Source: Thermococcus sp. CX2
Lineage (GTDB): Archaea; Methanobacteriota_B; Thermococci; Thermococcales; Thermococcaceae
DNA: 64,000 nt
NCBI RefSeq assembly: GCF_012027555.1
Contig: NZ_SNUQ01000001.1
Location: forward strand, 372,001 to 436,000
Direction of reading: 5' to 3'
This document shows positions 26,435 through 36,855 of this stretch, piece by piece. The notes beneath the pieces are model-generated. The model worked only from the letters and a program-made list of their open reading frames with translations. It was not told where the DNA came from and searched no databases. Position 1 is the stretch's first letter, and the number at the start of each line of letters is the position of its first letter. Made by a program: the position numbers and the translations under genes.

Positions 26435-26989
26435 ATGACCACTCAAATGACTACCTCCCGTTACAAAACTAAGAAAAAAGCTCAATTTGAAAAAATCATC
26501 CAGACACTTTCCCAGCTCAACCATAAGGAACTTATCTCATACTGGATAGACCAAGAGGTAAAGGAGGCCGAGATGTACCACAGACTCTACACGATGAGCA
26601 AAGAGATTATGTGGGATGAACGGGTTCCAAAGCTTTTCTTTGAACTCTACAGGGACAGTTTGGGGCACGCTGAGATATTGCTAAGGCTATACCACACGAT
26701 GTTTCCCGGGGAAAATGTAGTTCAGGTAGACATCCCTCCCCTGGAGGTGGAGTTATCCGAGGATCGCCTCAGGGAGATGGTGTTTAAGGGGAACCTGGGG
26801 GACATCATCGAGTACATGATGGGCACCGAAAGGCTTGCGCACGAGGTCTACCGTTACCTGGCAGATCACGCTACCGACGAAAAAACAAAGGCAACTCTCG
26901 TATGGCTGGCTGACATCGAGAATGGACATTACGAGAGGCTCAGGAAGATCTATGAGGCACTCTTCGGGGATGAACTGGAGAAAGAATAA
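26435..26989 (+). CDS. Ferritin-like diiron protein (rubrerythrin-like, no rubredoxin domain)
   Basis: Four-helix-bundle protein of 184 residues. Residues fitting diiron ligands are in the helices: KEAEMYHRL (Glu), DSLGHAEIL (His, Glu), GTERLAHEVY (Glu) and IENGHYERL (Glu, His). A charged N-terminal tail of about 20 residues has no rubredoxin cysteines. The family reduces peroxide or stores or oxidises iron; here peroxide or iron handling is inferred. It has its own promoter and is divergent from the radical SAM gene. A second ATG at residue 5 is possible but has no better ribosome-binding site. Confidence 0.75.
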   Translation: MTTQMTTSRYKTKKKAQFEKIIQTLSQLNHKELISYWIDQEVKEAEMYHRLYTMSKEIMWDERVPKLFFELYRDSLGHAEILLRLYHTMFPGENVVQVDIPPLEVELSEDRLREMVFKGNLGDIIEYMMGTERLAHEVYRYLADHATDEKTKATLVWLADIENGHYERLRKIYEALFGDELEKE

Positions 26990-27020
26990 GATAATTCCGC
27001 CACCAGTTCTTTGCTTCCAC

Positions 27021-28459
<1,439 letters not shown>

Positions 28460-28528
28460 TTTCTCTCCCCCAGAAATTATACCCACTTGGAGTTTTTATA
28501 CTTTGTCGAGAAAAGGGAAAGAAGGAAG

Positions 28529-28891
28529 TCACTCCCTGTAGTCGTCGAGGAGCCTTATTATCTCCTCGGCCTCTTCCTTCGTTGGCAAGTACTCTTCCTT
28601 GGCAAAGATGACACGGATGTCGAAGTAGTCCTCCGGCATCAGGTCGACGAGCTTAGCTGCCAACCTCTCGTCGAGCCAGTCGAAGAGCTCCATGAGCTTC
28701 TCCTTGAGCTCAACTGCCTGTTCTGGCTTGAGCCTGGTGAAGCGCTCGGCATGCTCGAGGCTAACCCTGGCCTCGTAAAACATCGGCTCCTCAGGGTTCT
28801 CCTCGATGCCCTCAGCCTTGCGCCTCTCGAGGAGCTCTTTCGTTTCGGCTATCGTAAGATAGCGCTCCTCGAGCTTCTTCCTGCCTATCAT
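28529..28891 (-). CDS. rpoF: DNA-directed RNA polymerase subunit Rpo4 (F)
   Basis: Homologue of eukaryotic Rpb4, 120 residues. With Rpo7 it forms the polymerase stalk that helps open promoters and binds RNA. The protein is mainly helical: LTIAETKELLERRKAEG, then FTRLKPEQAVELKEKL and the HRDC-like C-terminal LMPEDYFDIRVIFAKEEYLPTKEE (about residues 85-108). The ATG at 28891 follows GAAGGGATGAGC; the ATG at 28897, which overlaps the L21e stop, is the alternative and would add two residues. Its gene is coupled to rpl21e. Confidence 0.92.
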   Translation of the reverse strand: MIGRKKLEERYLTIAETKELLERRKAEGIEENPEEPMFYEARVSLEHAERFTRLKPEQAVELKEKLMELFDWLDERLAAKLVDLMPEDYFDIRVIFAKEEYLPTKEEAEEIIRLLDDYRE

Positions 28892-28893
28892 GC

Positions 28894-29190
28894 TCATCCC
28901 TTCTGAGCCCTCAGGTGAACCGGGTGGATGAAGAAGGTCTTTATCTTGCCGCCGTCCCTAATCTGGACGACGTAAGCATCGCCGCGCTTGCCGACGACGG
29001 TTCCAGTTCTACCGTGGAACCTTGGGTCGGGCATTCCCTTGTGGTAGCTTGGCTCTATGACGATGTGAACCCTCTGCCCGACCTCAAACTCCTGGAGGAA
29101 CCTGGTGAGCGGGGGAAGTCCCCTCCTCCTCGGCTTCTTGCTGAGCTTGCCTCTGGTCTTCCTCCTAAAGCTGTGGGCCTTCTGAACCAT
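28894..29190 (-). CDS. rpl21e: Ribosomal protein L21e
   Basis: Large-subunit protein of archaea and eukaryotes, 98 residues. The basic N-terminus [20 protein letters not shown] and the KOW-like SH3 core [21 protein letters not shown] are typical. The ATG at 29190 follows GAGGTGAT four bases upstream; a GTG nine bases earlier overlaps that site and is less likely. It is the first gene of the cluster that continues with rpoF, DUF655 and ksgA. A minus-strand TATA-like sequence (GAGATAAACC) lies near 29250. Confidence 0.93.
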   Translation of the reverse strand: MVQKAHSFRRKTRGKLSKKPRRRGLPPLTRFLQEFEVGQRVHIVIEPSYHKGMPDPRFHGRTGTVVGKRGDAYVVQIRDGGKIKTFFIHPVHLRAQKG

Positions 29191-29337
29191 ACCAATCACC
29201 TCACTAATTTTTACTCATCCCGCAACGGACATGGAGAGGTTTATCTCCACTTTTCGAATTCTCCAAATCTTTTCGGCGTATAGACTAAGCCTATTATGGC
29301 TTCGTTACCCAATCAGCGAAAAGCGTTTATAAAGTTT

Positions 29338-30501
29338 TCAGTCATCGAGGATGTTCAGCACATCAAGCTTCTCGCACCAGGCGGGCTTTCCGAGCAGCTC
29401 GCTCACGGACGGTTTCGTCCTTCCCTTATCCCCGGAGATTAACTCCTTGATGTAGAGGCCGCCGTCAGTTATGAGCCTCAGTTCAAAGTGCCTCTCGTCT
29501 ATCCACCTAGCCTCGGCATCGTGAACCCTCTTCACCCTGACCTTGTCGGCCCGCGCCTTCCTCACGCGCCACGGCGTCCTCTGGCGTATCTCAAGTCCTC
29601 TAAGCTTTCTCGCGACTTCCTCGGCTTCCTCGGGAGTTACGCCGTCCTCAACGAGGACGAGCGCAAGATATTCCTTTCGGTGGTTCTTGGTGAGAACTTT
29701 CTCAGCCTCCTTAGGAGTAACGAAGCGAAGGTTAAGCACTTCAACCTTTCCACTCCCGTTTATCTCCTCTGTGAGGACGTTGAGGTCAACGCTCCTCACT
29801 TTGGGGTTCTTTATCTCAAGGATGAAGGGCCTGCCGTTGCCGAGGGTTCTGACGTCAACATCCTCCCTCCCTGCACCCTTAAAGACGCACTTCCCCCCAG
29901 TTGCCTTTGAGAAAGGCCTGCATATCAGCGACGCAACGCTGTCCTCGAAGTCCGGTAGGGGCGTCTGGGGGATTCCCCTGACGAGCTTTCTATAGCGGCC
30001 ATAAACGTAGAGCGGGTTTATCTGAAGCTCCACTTTCCCAGAGAAGGGCTCCACGATGAAGACCACGTCGGGGTTGTCTCTCTCAGTTTCCTTTCTCAGT
30101 CTCTTTCCGAGGGCCTTTCCGAGCTCGCGGTTGAACTCGGCCTTTATCGGCTCGGCTGTTTCTATACCAAACTCCTCCCAGATTCGCCTTTCCTTCTCAA
30201 GCACCTCATCGGGAAACCTCGAGCCGACCCAGAAGGTTGAGAACTCAATCCCTTCAGATGCTTTTAAGCACAGCTCAACGAACTGGTCAAGCCTCTCGAA
30301 AACGTTGTTACAAAGCTCACATCTCGCAGGCTTTTCGACGGGTTCCAGTCCTTTTTCGGAGCGTTCCATGTTGAGAACGAACCTTATTGCCCCTCCACGC
30401 TCCTCGTTGGTGCCCTTTCCGAGCTTGGCGAAGAGCCTGCCAAGGCAGTGATTGCAGAGACTGTGATTCTCGAGAACCTCTTCGGCCTTTTTGACTATCA
30501 T
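29338..30501 (-). CDS. pus10: tRNA pseudouridine synthase Pus10
   Basis: Makes pseudouridine 54 and 55 in tRNA. The 387-residue protein starts with a Cys4 zinc site (CNHCLGRLF at about 16-24 and CELCNNVF at about 61), then a THUMP-containing accessory domain (VVFIVEPFSGKVELQINPL), and the C-terminal catalytic domain with GAGREDVDVRTLGNGRPF, where the Asp after Val is the nucleophile position. This order is unique to Pus10. The ATG is divergent from a small Zn-ribbon protein gene. No Shine-Dalgarno site is evident, so it may be leaderless. Confidence 0.93.
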   Translation of the reverse strand: MIVKKAEEVLENHSLCNHCLGRLFAKLGKGTNEERGGAIRFVLNMERSEKGLEPVEKPARCELCNNVFERLDQFVELCLKASEGIEFSTFWVGSRFPDEVLEKERRIWEEFGIETAEPIKAEFNRELGKALGKRLRKETERDNPDVVFIVEPFSGKVELQINPLYVYGRYRKLVRGIPQTPLPDFEDSVASLICRPFSKATGGKCVFKGAGREDVDVRTLGNGRPFILEIKNPKVRSVDLNVLTEEINGSGKVEVLNLRFVTPKEAEKVLTKNHRKEYLALVLVEDGVTPEEAEEVARKLRGLEIRQRTPWRVRKARADKVRVKRVHDAEARWIDERHFELRLITDGGLYIKELISGDKGRTKPSVSELLGKPAWCEKLDVLNILDD

Positions 30502-30512
30502 GCTCCCACCCT

Positions 30513-30524
30513 AAGCTTTATATC
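30513..30524 (+). promoter_or_regulatory. TATA box of the small Zn-ribbon gene
   Basis: AAGCTTTATATC is about 26 bp before the ATG pair at 30547/30550, which fits a leaderless message. Confidence 0.45.
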
Positions 30525-30546
30525 TTCTGTTTCCAAGCATCTCGCA

Positions 30547-30840
30547 ATGATGACTCGCAGGCAACGGATAATAAAACTTTTGGAGGAGCGGGACTACTCA
30601 CCGAGCGAGTTAGCCATGGCTTTGGAGCTCCGAGGAAGGGGGGCGAAGAAATTAATCCTCGAAGACCTCAAAGCCATCCAAAAGGTTCTCAAGCGCGAGG
30701 GAAAGGTTCTCCTCATAAAGCCCGCCGAGTGCAGGAAGTGCGGCTTCGTTTTCAGGCCAGAAATAAACATTCCATCGCGCTGTCCGCGCTGCAAGTCCGA
30801 GTGGATAGAGGAGCCTAGGTTTAAAATAGCCCCCAAGTGA
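30547..30840 (+). CDS. Predicted transcription regulator, winged helix plus zinc ribbon
   Basis: Small basic protein of 97 residues. The N-terminal half is a winged-helix-like segment (RQRIIKLLEERDYSPSELAM, then GAKKLILEDLKAIQKVL), and the C-terminal half carries CRKCGF and CPRCKSEW, a Cys4 zinc ribbon. This combination is known from archaeal predicted transcription regulators of unknown regulon. The ATG at 30547 is set by the TATA box 26 bp upstream; ATG 30550 is equally possible. An upstream in-frame extension would run through the Pus10 start region and is not used. Confidence 0.8.
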   Translation: MMTRRQRIIKLLEERDYSPSELAMALELRGRGAKKLILEDLKAIQKVLKREGKVLLIKPAECRKCGFVFRPEINIPSRCPRCKSEWIEEPRFKIAPK

Positions 30841-30900
30841 TTGCCATAATGACAGATTTTTGCGGTATTTTTCCACGATTTTCGTCATACGTCCAGCCCG

Positions 30901-30911
30901 AAGGTTTATAT
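30901..30911 (+). promoter_or_regulatory. TATA box of gatD
   Basis: AAGGTTTATAT is about 25 bp before a start site near 30931, with the ribosome-binding site GGCGGAGGGAG (30931-30941) following at once. Confidence 0.5.
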
Positions 30912-30946
30912 TAGCCTCCCACCAGTATAGGGCGGAGGGAGTAGTT

Positions 30947-32266
30947 ATGCGCAAAGTCGAGCGGTTCATGAAAGAAAAAGGCCTCAACGTTGGGGATTAC
31001 GTCAGAATAATTGAAAAGGAAAACGGAAACGAGAGCGTCTATGAGGGCATCGTGATGAGTCCCTACGAACTCTCCAGCGGCGAGACACTTACGCTCAAGC
31101 TCGACAACGGCTACAACATCGGAATTCTCGTTGACCAGATAGCCTCCGTCGAAATAATTGAGAAGGCCAAGCCCAAAGAGGAAATCCAGTTCGAGGAAGT
31201 GTTTCCCAAAAAGCCAGACCTGCCGAACGTTGCCATTCTCGGAACGGGGGGAACCATAGCGAGCAGGATAGACTACAAGACTGGTGCAGTTCACCCGGCC
31301 TTTACAGCAGAGGAGCTCGCAAAGGCGGTTCCAGAAATCTTCGAAATAGCCAACATCACGCCAAAGCTTCTCATGAACATACTCAGCGAGGACATGAAGC
31401 CCAAGTACTGGATTAAGATAGCCCACGAGGTCGCAGGGATGCTGAACAACGGAGAGGATGGAGTGGTCATCGCCCATGGAACAGATACGATGGCCTACAC
31501 TGCCTCGGCGTTGAGCTTCATGCTCCGCGACCTTGGAAAGCCCGTTATTCTCGTAGGTGCTCAAAGAAGCAGTGACAGGCCGAGCAGTGACGCTGCCATG
31601 AACCTCATCTGCTCGGTCAGAATGGCCACCGCAGACTTCGGCGAGGTGGCCGTGGTCATGCACGGCGAGACTTCTGACAGCTACTGCCTCGCCCACCGCG
31701 GAACGAAGGTCAGGAAGATGCACACCAGCAGGAGAGATGCGTTCAGGAGCATAAATGACATCCCAATAGCCAAGATAATGGCCGATGGAAAAATCGAGTT
31801 CCTCAGGAAGGACTACAGGAGGAGAACCGAGAGCGAGGTCTGGGTAGATGACGAGATGGAGGAGAAAGTGGCCCTCGTCAAAGCATTTCCCGGAATGGCA
31901 ACGGAGATAATAGACTTCTTTGTTGATAAAGGCTACAAGGGCATCGTAATAGAGGGAACAGGCCTCGGCCACGTGCCAACCTACGTCATTGACTCCATCC
32001 AGCGCGCCACGGAGGAAGGTGTCACCGTTTGCATGACGAGCCAGTGCCTCTACGGAAGGGTGAACCTCAACGTCTACTCCACGGGAAGGAGGCTCCTCAA
32101 AGCTGGAGTCATCCCGTGTGAGGACATACTTCCAGAGACGGCTTACGTTAAGCTCATGTGGGTTCTCGGCCACACCAACGATCCAAAGGAAGTCAGGGAG
32201 ATGATGCTGACCAGCTACGCGGGCGAGATAACCCCCTACACGAGGTTTGACACGTTCCTGAGGTGA
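30947..32266 (+). CDS. gatD: Glu-tRNA(Gln) amidotransferase subunit D
   Basis: Releases ammonia from glutamine or asparagine for the archaeal GatDE enzyme that converts Glu-tRNA(Gln) to Gln-tRNA(Gln). It has 439 residues: an N-terminal beta domain (about 1-80), then an L-asparaginase-like domain with [19 protein letters not shown] (first catalytic Thr), [14 protein letters not shown] (second Thr and Asp), and [17 protein letters not shown]. The ATG at 30947 follows GGCGGAGGGAG; upstream ATG codons in frame have no site. It is followed six bases later by gatE. Confidence 0.95.
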   Translation: MRKVERFMKEKGLNVGDYVRIIEKENGNESVYEGIVMSPYELSSGETLTLKLDNGYNIGILVDQIASVEIIEKAKPKEEIQFEEVFPKKPDLPNVAILGTGGTIASRIDYKTGAVHPAFTAEELAKAVPEIFEIANITPKLLMNILSEDMKPKYWIKIAHEVAGMLNNGEDGVVIAHGTDTMAYTASALSFMLRDLGKPVILVGAQRSSDRPSSDAAMNLICSVRMATADFGEVAVVMHGETSDSYCLAHRGTKVRKMHTSRRDAFRSINDIPIAKIMADGKIEFLRKDYRRRTESEVWVDDEMEEKVALVKAFPGMATEIIDFFVDKGYKGIVIEGTGLGHVPTYVIDSIQRATEEGVTVCMTSQCLYGRVNLNVYSTGRRLLKAGVIPCEDILPETAYVKLMWVLGHTNDPKEVREMMLTSYAGEITPYTRFDTFLR

Positions 32267-32271
32267 TAATA

Positions 32272-34152
32272 ATGGCGTACGATTACGAAAAGCTTGGGCT
32301 TAAGGTGGGTCTTGAGATTCACAGGCAGCTCGACACCAAGAAATTATTCTCACCCGTTCCGAGCGAGCTGAGCGACGAGGTGGAGTTCACCTTCCAGAGA
32401 AGGCTAAGGCCAACCATAAGCGAGCTCGGCGAGATTGATCCAGCCGCACTGGAGGAGTTCAAGAAGGGAAGAACCTACATCTACGAGGGCAGTTACGAGC
32501 TCGCTGACCTCGTGTACATAGACGAAGAGCCGCCGCACATGCCGGACGAAGAGGCCCTCCGCGTAGCGCTCCAGATAGGCTACCTCCTCAACGCCACCCC
32601 CGTTGACGAGGTCCACTTCATGCGTAAAATCGTCATAGACGGCTCCAACGTCTCGGGCTTCCAGAGGACAGCGATAATAGCCATGAACGGAAAGGTGGAA
32701 ACGCCGTGGGGAACGGTCGGCATCCCAACCGTCTGCCTTGAGGAGGACGCGTGCAGGATAGTTGAGAGGAGGGAGAAGGAGGTAATCTACCGCCTCGACA
32801 GGCTTGGAATCCCCCTCGTCGAGATTTCAACGACGCCAGACATCCACCACCCGGAGCAGGCCAAGGTTGTAGCCAAGTTCATAGGCGACGCGCTGAGGGC
32901 AACCAGGAAGGTCAAGCGCGGCCTCGGAACCATCAGGCAGGACCTCAACGTTTCGATAAAGGGTGGTGCTAGGGTAGAGATCAAGGGCGTCCAAGAGCTT
33001 GATATGATACCACTCATTATCGAGAGGGAAATCGAAAGGCAGCTCAAGCTTTTGGAGATAAGGGACGAGCTGAGGAAGCGCGGGGTTAAGCCGGAGGACA
33101 TAAGGGAGGAGTTCTACGACGTCACGGAAATATTCGAAAACACCCCGTCAAAGATAATCGCGAGGACGATTAAGACGGGCGGAAAGGTTCTGGCGATAAA
33201 GCTCCCCAAGTTCCGTGGGCTCATCGGGAAGGAGATACAGCCCGGCAGAAGGCTCGGAACGGAGATGGCCGACAGGGCCAAGAAGTACGTTAGGGGCATC
33301 TTCCACATCGACGAATTGCCGAATTATGGAATTACAGAATTAGAGGTTAATGCAGTTATCGAAAAACTTGGCCTCGGCGAGGAGGACGCGTTTGTCCTCG
33401 TTGCTGCCGAAGAGGAGACCGCAAAGAACGCCCTCAGAGAAGTAATTCAGCGTGCGAGGGAGGCTATAGAAGGAGTTCCCGAGGAAACGAGAAGGGCTCT
33501 GCCAGACGGGAACACCCAGTACATGCGCCCGCTCCCAGGAAAGGCAAGGATGTACCCCGAGACGGACATCCCGCCGATACTCATAACGAAGGAAATGAAG
33601 GAGGAGATACTTGCCAACCTCCCAGAGCTCCCACAGGAGAGAGTTGAGCGCTACGTGAAGGAGTACAAGATAGACAAGAGTTTAGCTGAGACCCTGGTAA
33701 ATGACGAGCGCGACGAGCTCTTCGAGGAGCTTATAGAGATGGGCGTCAAGCCCTCTTTGGCGGCTTCGACGCTTGTTGTCGTCCTGAAGGGCCTCAAGAA
33801 GGAGGCCCCAATAGAGAACATCACCGACGAGCACATAAAGGAGGCCTTCGAGCTTTACCTCGCTGGAAAGATAGCCAAAGAAGCCTTTGAGGATATATTC
33901 AAAGAGCTCGCCCTCAATCCAGAGAAGACTGCAAAACAAGTGGCTGAAGAGAAGGGCCTAACGCTGCTCAGCGAGGAAGAGGTCGAGAGGATTATTGACG
34001 AGATAGTCCAGCAGAACATCGAGGTAATCAAGGCCAAGGGTATGGGCGCGATGGGAATGCTGATGGGCAGAGCCATGGCAAAGCTCCGCGGCAGGGCAGA
34101 TGGAAAGCTCGTCAGCGCTCTGGTCAGGAAGAAGATTCAGGAGCTCAGTTAA
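32272..34152 (+). CDS. gatE: Glu-tRNA(Gln) amidotransferase subunit E
   Basis: Synthetase-like partner of GatD that phosphorylates and amidates the glutamyl group on tRNA(Gln), 626 residues. [18 protein letters not shown] and SELSDEV open the GatB-like cradle domain; further blocks are [29 protein letters not shown] and [12 protein letters not shown]. An AspRS-like insertion follows, and the C-terminal helical YqeY-like tail holds [20 protein letters not shown]. The ATG at 32272 has AGGTGAT four bases upstream. It forms one operon with gatD. Confidence 0.95.
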   Translation: MAYDYEKLGLKVGLEIHRQLDTKKLFSPVPSELSDEVEFTFQRRLRPTISELGEIDPAALEEFKKGRTYIYEGSYELADLVYIDEEPPHMPDEEALRVALQIGYLLNATPVDEVHFMRKIVIDGSNVSGFQRTAIIAMNGKVETPWGTVGIPTVCLEEDACRIVERREKEVIYRLDRLGIPLVEISTTPDIHHPEQAKVVAKFIGDALRATRKVKRGLGTIRQDLNVSIKGGARVEIKGVQELDMIPLIIEREIERQLKLLEIRDELRKRGVKPEDIREEFYDVTEIFENTPSKIIARTIKTGGKVLAIKLPKFRGLIGKEIQPGRRLGTEMADRAKKYVRGIFHIDELPNYGITELEVNAVIEKLGLGEEDAFVLVAAEEETAKNALREVIQRAREAIEGVPEETRRALPDGNTQYMRPLPGKARMYPETDIPPILITKEMKEEILANLPELPQERVERYVKEYKIDKSLAETLVNDERDELFEELIEMGVKPSLAASTLVVVLKGLKKEAPIENITDEHIKEAFELYLAGKIAKEAFEDIFKELALNPEKTAKQVAEEKGLTLLSEEEVERIIDEIVQQNIEVIKAKGMGAMGMLMGRAMAKLRGRADGKLVSALVRKKIQELS

Positions 34153-34190
34153 GCTTTTAACTCCCTTTTCTTACTTCTTCTCGTGAGAAC

Positions 34191-34709
34191 ATGGGAAAGT
34201 TCATCATCTACTACTACCTCCACAAACTGACGGACGAGCCAATAAGCGTCCGCGCAAGGAGATTTGAGGAAGATTTGGAAAGCTATATCAGGCTCGTGAA
34301 TCCTGATGACTTCACCCTGCTAGAAAACGCGAGGGGACTCCTCAAAGAGTCCAAGGAAATATATGTAATCGAGTTGAGCGACGGAGTTAGCAGATGGTTC
34401 TACCTGACGGACAAGGAGTTCAAGTGGATAGAAAAGCCCACGCTCGCCTACGAGTATGAAGTAGGAAAGTGGAAGGGCCTTGAGGTAGTTTTCAATGAAA
34501 TCATAGACGAGAAATTTAAGGGGAAGTGGAGCTCCGACAGAATATCGTGGCTTCTCCAGGGACTATTATGGGGAAGCTTCTTCCTCATGAGTTATCTCGG
34601 ATACAGAAACGAAGAACTCGAAAAGGTCTCCAACTACCTGCCCCTTATACTCCTCATCTCCGGAACAATAGAGGGCCTGAGGAGAGGCTACAAGAGGAGG
34701 AGAAGATAG
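34191..34709 (+). CDS. Hypothetical protein with two C-terminal membrane helices
   Basis: Protein of 172 residues that I do not recognise. The first 110 residues are soluble and mixed alpha/beta (starting KFIIYYYLHKLTDEPISV, including FTLLENARGLLKESKE). Two hydrophobic segments follow (about 120-138 and 148-162), ending in the basic tail RRGYKRRRR. It would be a cytoplasmic-facing domain on a membrane hairpin. It lies 38 bp after gatE with a possible TATA (CTTTTAACT at 34156) that would give a nearly leaderless start. It converges on the sRNA and hmgA. Confidence 0.55.
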   Translation: MGKFIIYYYLHKLTDEPISVRARRFEEDLESYIRLVNPDDFTLLENARGLLKESKEIYVIELSDGVSRWFYLTDKEFKWIEKPTLAYEYEVGKWKGLEVVFNEIIDEKFKGKWSSDRISWLLQGLLWGSFFLMSYLGYRNEELEKVSNYLPLILLISGTIEGLRRGYKRRRR

Positions 34710-34764
34710 GTCAGAGCATCGGCTCCTCATCACTTGTCAGAGTGAGGGAAATGGTCATCATCCC
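34709..34764 (-). ncRNA. C/D box sRNA (2'-O-methylation guide), predicted
   Basis: On the minus strand: box C ATGATGA (34755-34761), a 14-nt D' guide (34741-34754), box D' CTGA (34737-34740), 3 nt, box C' GTGATGA (34727-34733), a 12-nt D guide (34715-34726), and box D CTGA (34711-34714). Flanking GG and CC can close the terminal k-turn stem. This is the exact layout of archaeal C/D sRNAs, which with L7Ae, Nop5 and fibrillarin direct 2'-O-methylation. The D' guide matches the conserved 23S segment GUGAGGGAAA over 10 bases, and the +5 rule points to the A after GUG. The D guide target is unknown. A TATA-like box lies about 25 bp upstream. Confidence 0.8.
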
Positions 34765-34785
34765 CAGAACACATTTCTTCGAGGA

Positions 34786-34796
34786 TTTTTAAGCGT
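34786..34796 (-). promoter_or_regulatory. TATA-like box of the C/D sRNA
   Basis: On the minus strand CTTAAAAAT is centred about 25 bp before the predicted 5' end near 34765, just after the hmgA stop. The sRNA may also be processed from the hmgA 3' end. Confidence 0.45.
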
Positions 34797-34817
34797 TAAG
34801 TAAGAAGGGAAAGAGGC

Positions 34818-36044
34818 TCAACGACCAAGCTCCTTGTGAGCCTTGGCGAGGTGCTTCGCCGCTATTGCCGCTAACAAGGAGAGCTCGCCCGCGAGAACTG
34901 CACCAGCTATTATCTCCGCGAACTTCTTGGCGTTCGTCCCCGGTGGATCTCCACCGCCGGCGACGCCCATTATGCTGAGCGCTTCCCTCTGAGTTGGAAC
35001 CCTCGTTCCTCCGCCGACGGTTCCTATCTCGAGGCTCGGCATTGTTATGCTGATGTAGAGGTCGCCTTCTGGTGTAACCTCTGCAAGAGTTATGCCGTGG
35101 GCTCCTTCCGTAATCTGCGCCTCGTCCTGACCAGTGGCGAGGAATATGGCTCCAACGATGTTGGCAAAGTGAGCGTTGAAGCCGTAGGAGCCGGCCTGGG
35201 CAGAGCCTACGAGGTTCTTGCGGTAGTTGACCTCAGCGATAAGCTCGGGGGTGGTTTTGAGCTTCTTCTCGACTATCTCGCGCGGGATTATTGCCTCGGC
35301 TATGACCGTCTTTCCACGGCCATTGATGAAGTTCATGGCGTTGGGCTTTTTATCAACGCAGAGGTTACCGGATAGGGCTAGGTACCTAACGTCGGGGAAC
35401 TCCTCCTCAATGACCTTCATTATTTCCTCGCTCGATATGGTCACCATGTTCATGCCCATGGCATCGCCCGTCTCAAACTCGAAGCGGAGGTAGAGGTTGT
35501 TGCCCACTATGAAGGGCTTAACATCCCGGAGCTTTCCGTGCCTTGTTACCTTTGAGACTGCCTTCTCCTGGAGATAGTCGAGGTTAGCCTTAACCCACTC
35601 AGCAACTTCTCTAGCCCTTCTCGCGTCGGGGCACTTGAGGAGCGGCGCGCGGGTCATTTTATCCCCTACGATGGTCGTCTTAACTCCCCCAGCTTCCGTC
35701 AAGGCAGAGCAGCCCCTGTTCACGGAGGCAACCAGTGCCCCTTCCGTCGTCGCGAGCGGGATGTAGAACTCTCCCTTGGCGTACTCTCCGTTGATCTTTA
35801 ACGGCCCCGCGACTCCCATCGGAATCTGGACAACTCCTATCATGTTTTCGATGTTCCTTCCAATGACCTGGTTCGGGTCAATGGAGTAGTGTCCTATGTT
35901 CTCGAGGCTTATTCCAAGCTTCTTTTCGAGGGCCTTCCTTCTTATTTCAGTGGCGAGCCTTTTGTCGCCGTCCGTGTACTTCTCAACCTGGTGGAGCTTT
36001 ATTTCTCCCCTGGCTACCTTATCCACGAGCTCTTCCACGTTCAT
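34818..36044 (-). CDS. hmgA: HMG-CoA reductase (class I)
   Basis: Makes mevalonate, the committed step to archaeal lipids. The 408-residue soluble enzyme has no membrane anchor. Motifs: IPMGVAGPLKI, EGALVASVNRGCSAL (catalytic Glu), GDAMGMNMVTI (NADPH and Asp), SGNLCVDKKPNAMNFI (Lys), ATGQDEAQ (Asp) and GTVGGGTRVP. All catalytic residues are present. The ATG at 36044 is chosen for the GGAGGTG site; an ATG 33 bases earlier lies beyond it. It starts 17 bases after the stop of the MinD-like gene, so the two are probably co-transcribed. An sRNA gene follows its stop. Confidence 0.95.
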   Translation of the reverse strand: MNVEELVDKVARGEIKLHQVEKYTDGDKRLATEIRRKALEKKLGISLENIGHYSIDPNQVIGRNIENMIGVVQIPMGVAGPLKINGEYAKGEFYIPLATTEGALVASVNRGCSALTEAGGVKTTIVGDKMTRAPLLKCPDARRAREVAEWVKANLDYLQEKAVSKVTRHGKLRDVKPFIVGNNLYLRFEFETGDAMGMNMVTISSEEIMKVIEEEFPDVRYLALSGNLCVDKKPNAMNFINGRGKTVIAEAIIPREIVEKKLKTTPELIAEVNYRKNLVGSAQAGSYGFNAHFANIVGAIFLATGQDEAQITEGAHGITLAEVTPEGDLYISITMPSLEIGTVGGGTRVPTQREALSIMGVAGGGDPPGTNAKKFAEIIAGAVLAGELSLLAAIAAKHLAKAHKELGR

Positions 36045-36061
36045 CCTAACACCTCCAGAAA

Positions 36062-36805
36062 TCAGCCGAATATCCACTCTTCGAGAATTTCTCCCACCTC
36101 ACGAAACGCGAGGGCAGCATCACTCCGGGGCATGTACTTAAGGATTGGAATACCAACGTTAATTGACTCGGGGACGTTGTTATCAAAGGGTATCCACCCC
36201 AGAACAGGAACACCAAGGTCACTTTCAACGGCATCTATTATCGCATCAACCACATCCTCAGACTCCCTCACCTTGTTCAGTATCACGCCAATGTTGAGTT
36301 TGTACCTCTCACCCAGGGCCTTCAGCTTCTCTATCTCGTTCTTCACCATCGTCTCAAAGGAGTAAATTGGAGAACGCTCTATCTCAACCACTATAAGCTG
36401 GTAGTTGGCCAGCTCAAAGGTGGGAAGCGTGTCGAATGGAATGCCCGTAGGTGAGTCTACAAAGACGACACCGAACTTGTACTTGACTTTATCGAGAATC
36501 TCCACCAATCTTTTCGGAGAAATACCAAGGACATCTTGGAGCTGTGTGCTTCCCGGCATCACGTGGACTCCCGTTTGGGGGTGTTTGTATATGGCCCATT
36601 CTGGATCGATATCGGGGTTTTTGAGGAGTGAGTGAAGTGTATACTTTACGGTATCGAGTGCAAAGTGAAAACCAAGATTCGGCAGATAGAGGTCACCATC
36701 AACTGCCAGAACGCGGTACTCTCTCATAGCCAGGAAAGTGCTGAGATTTGCGGTAGTGGTGGTTTTTCCTGCACCCCCGCGTCCAGTCACGACGATCAAC
36801 GCCAT
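36062..36805 (-). CDS. MinD/ParA-like ATPase with altered signature lysine
   Basis: P-loop ATPase of 247 residues. Walker A is VVTGRGGAGKTTTTANLS, where the usual first Lys of the deviant motif (KGGxGKT) is Arg. VLAVDGDLYLPNLGFHFAL and VVFVDSPTGIPFDTL are typical MinD switch and Walker B regions. No membrane-targeting C-terminal helix is obvious. MinD-like archaeal proteins position cell structures or deliver cofactors; its role here is unknown. The ATG at 36805 follows GGGTTGGAAG; earlier in-frame starts lie in the promoter region. It precedes hmgA by 17 bases. Confidence 0.85.
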   Translation of the reverse strand: MALIVVTGRGGAGKTTTTANLSTFLAMREYRVLAVDGDLYLPNLGFHFALDTVKYTLHSLLKNPDIDPEWAIYKHPQTGVHVMPGSTQLQDVLGISPKRLVEILDKVKYKFGVVFVDSPTGIPFDTLPTFELANYQLIVVEIERSPIYSFETMVKNEIEKLKALGERYKLNIGVILNKVRESEDVVDAIIDAVESDLGVPVLGWIPFDNNVPESINVGIPILKYMPRSDAALAFREVGEILEEWIFG

Positions 36806-36855
36806 CTTCCAACCCCCTTTGTCCATTAGGGAAATACTTGCAGGAGAATATAAGG

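Noticed and set aside
29200-29337. Gap between rpl21e and pus10, searched for tRNA or sRNA
   Set aside because: No cloverleaf and no C/D boxes; contents are explained by a minus-strand promoter for rpl21e and the pus10 3' end.
30911-32173. Long open frame (420 codons) antisense to gatD
   Set aside because: It is opposite a fully conserved gatD/GatD sequence, has no Shine-Dalgarno site, and is explained by codon bias of the sense gene.
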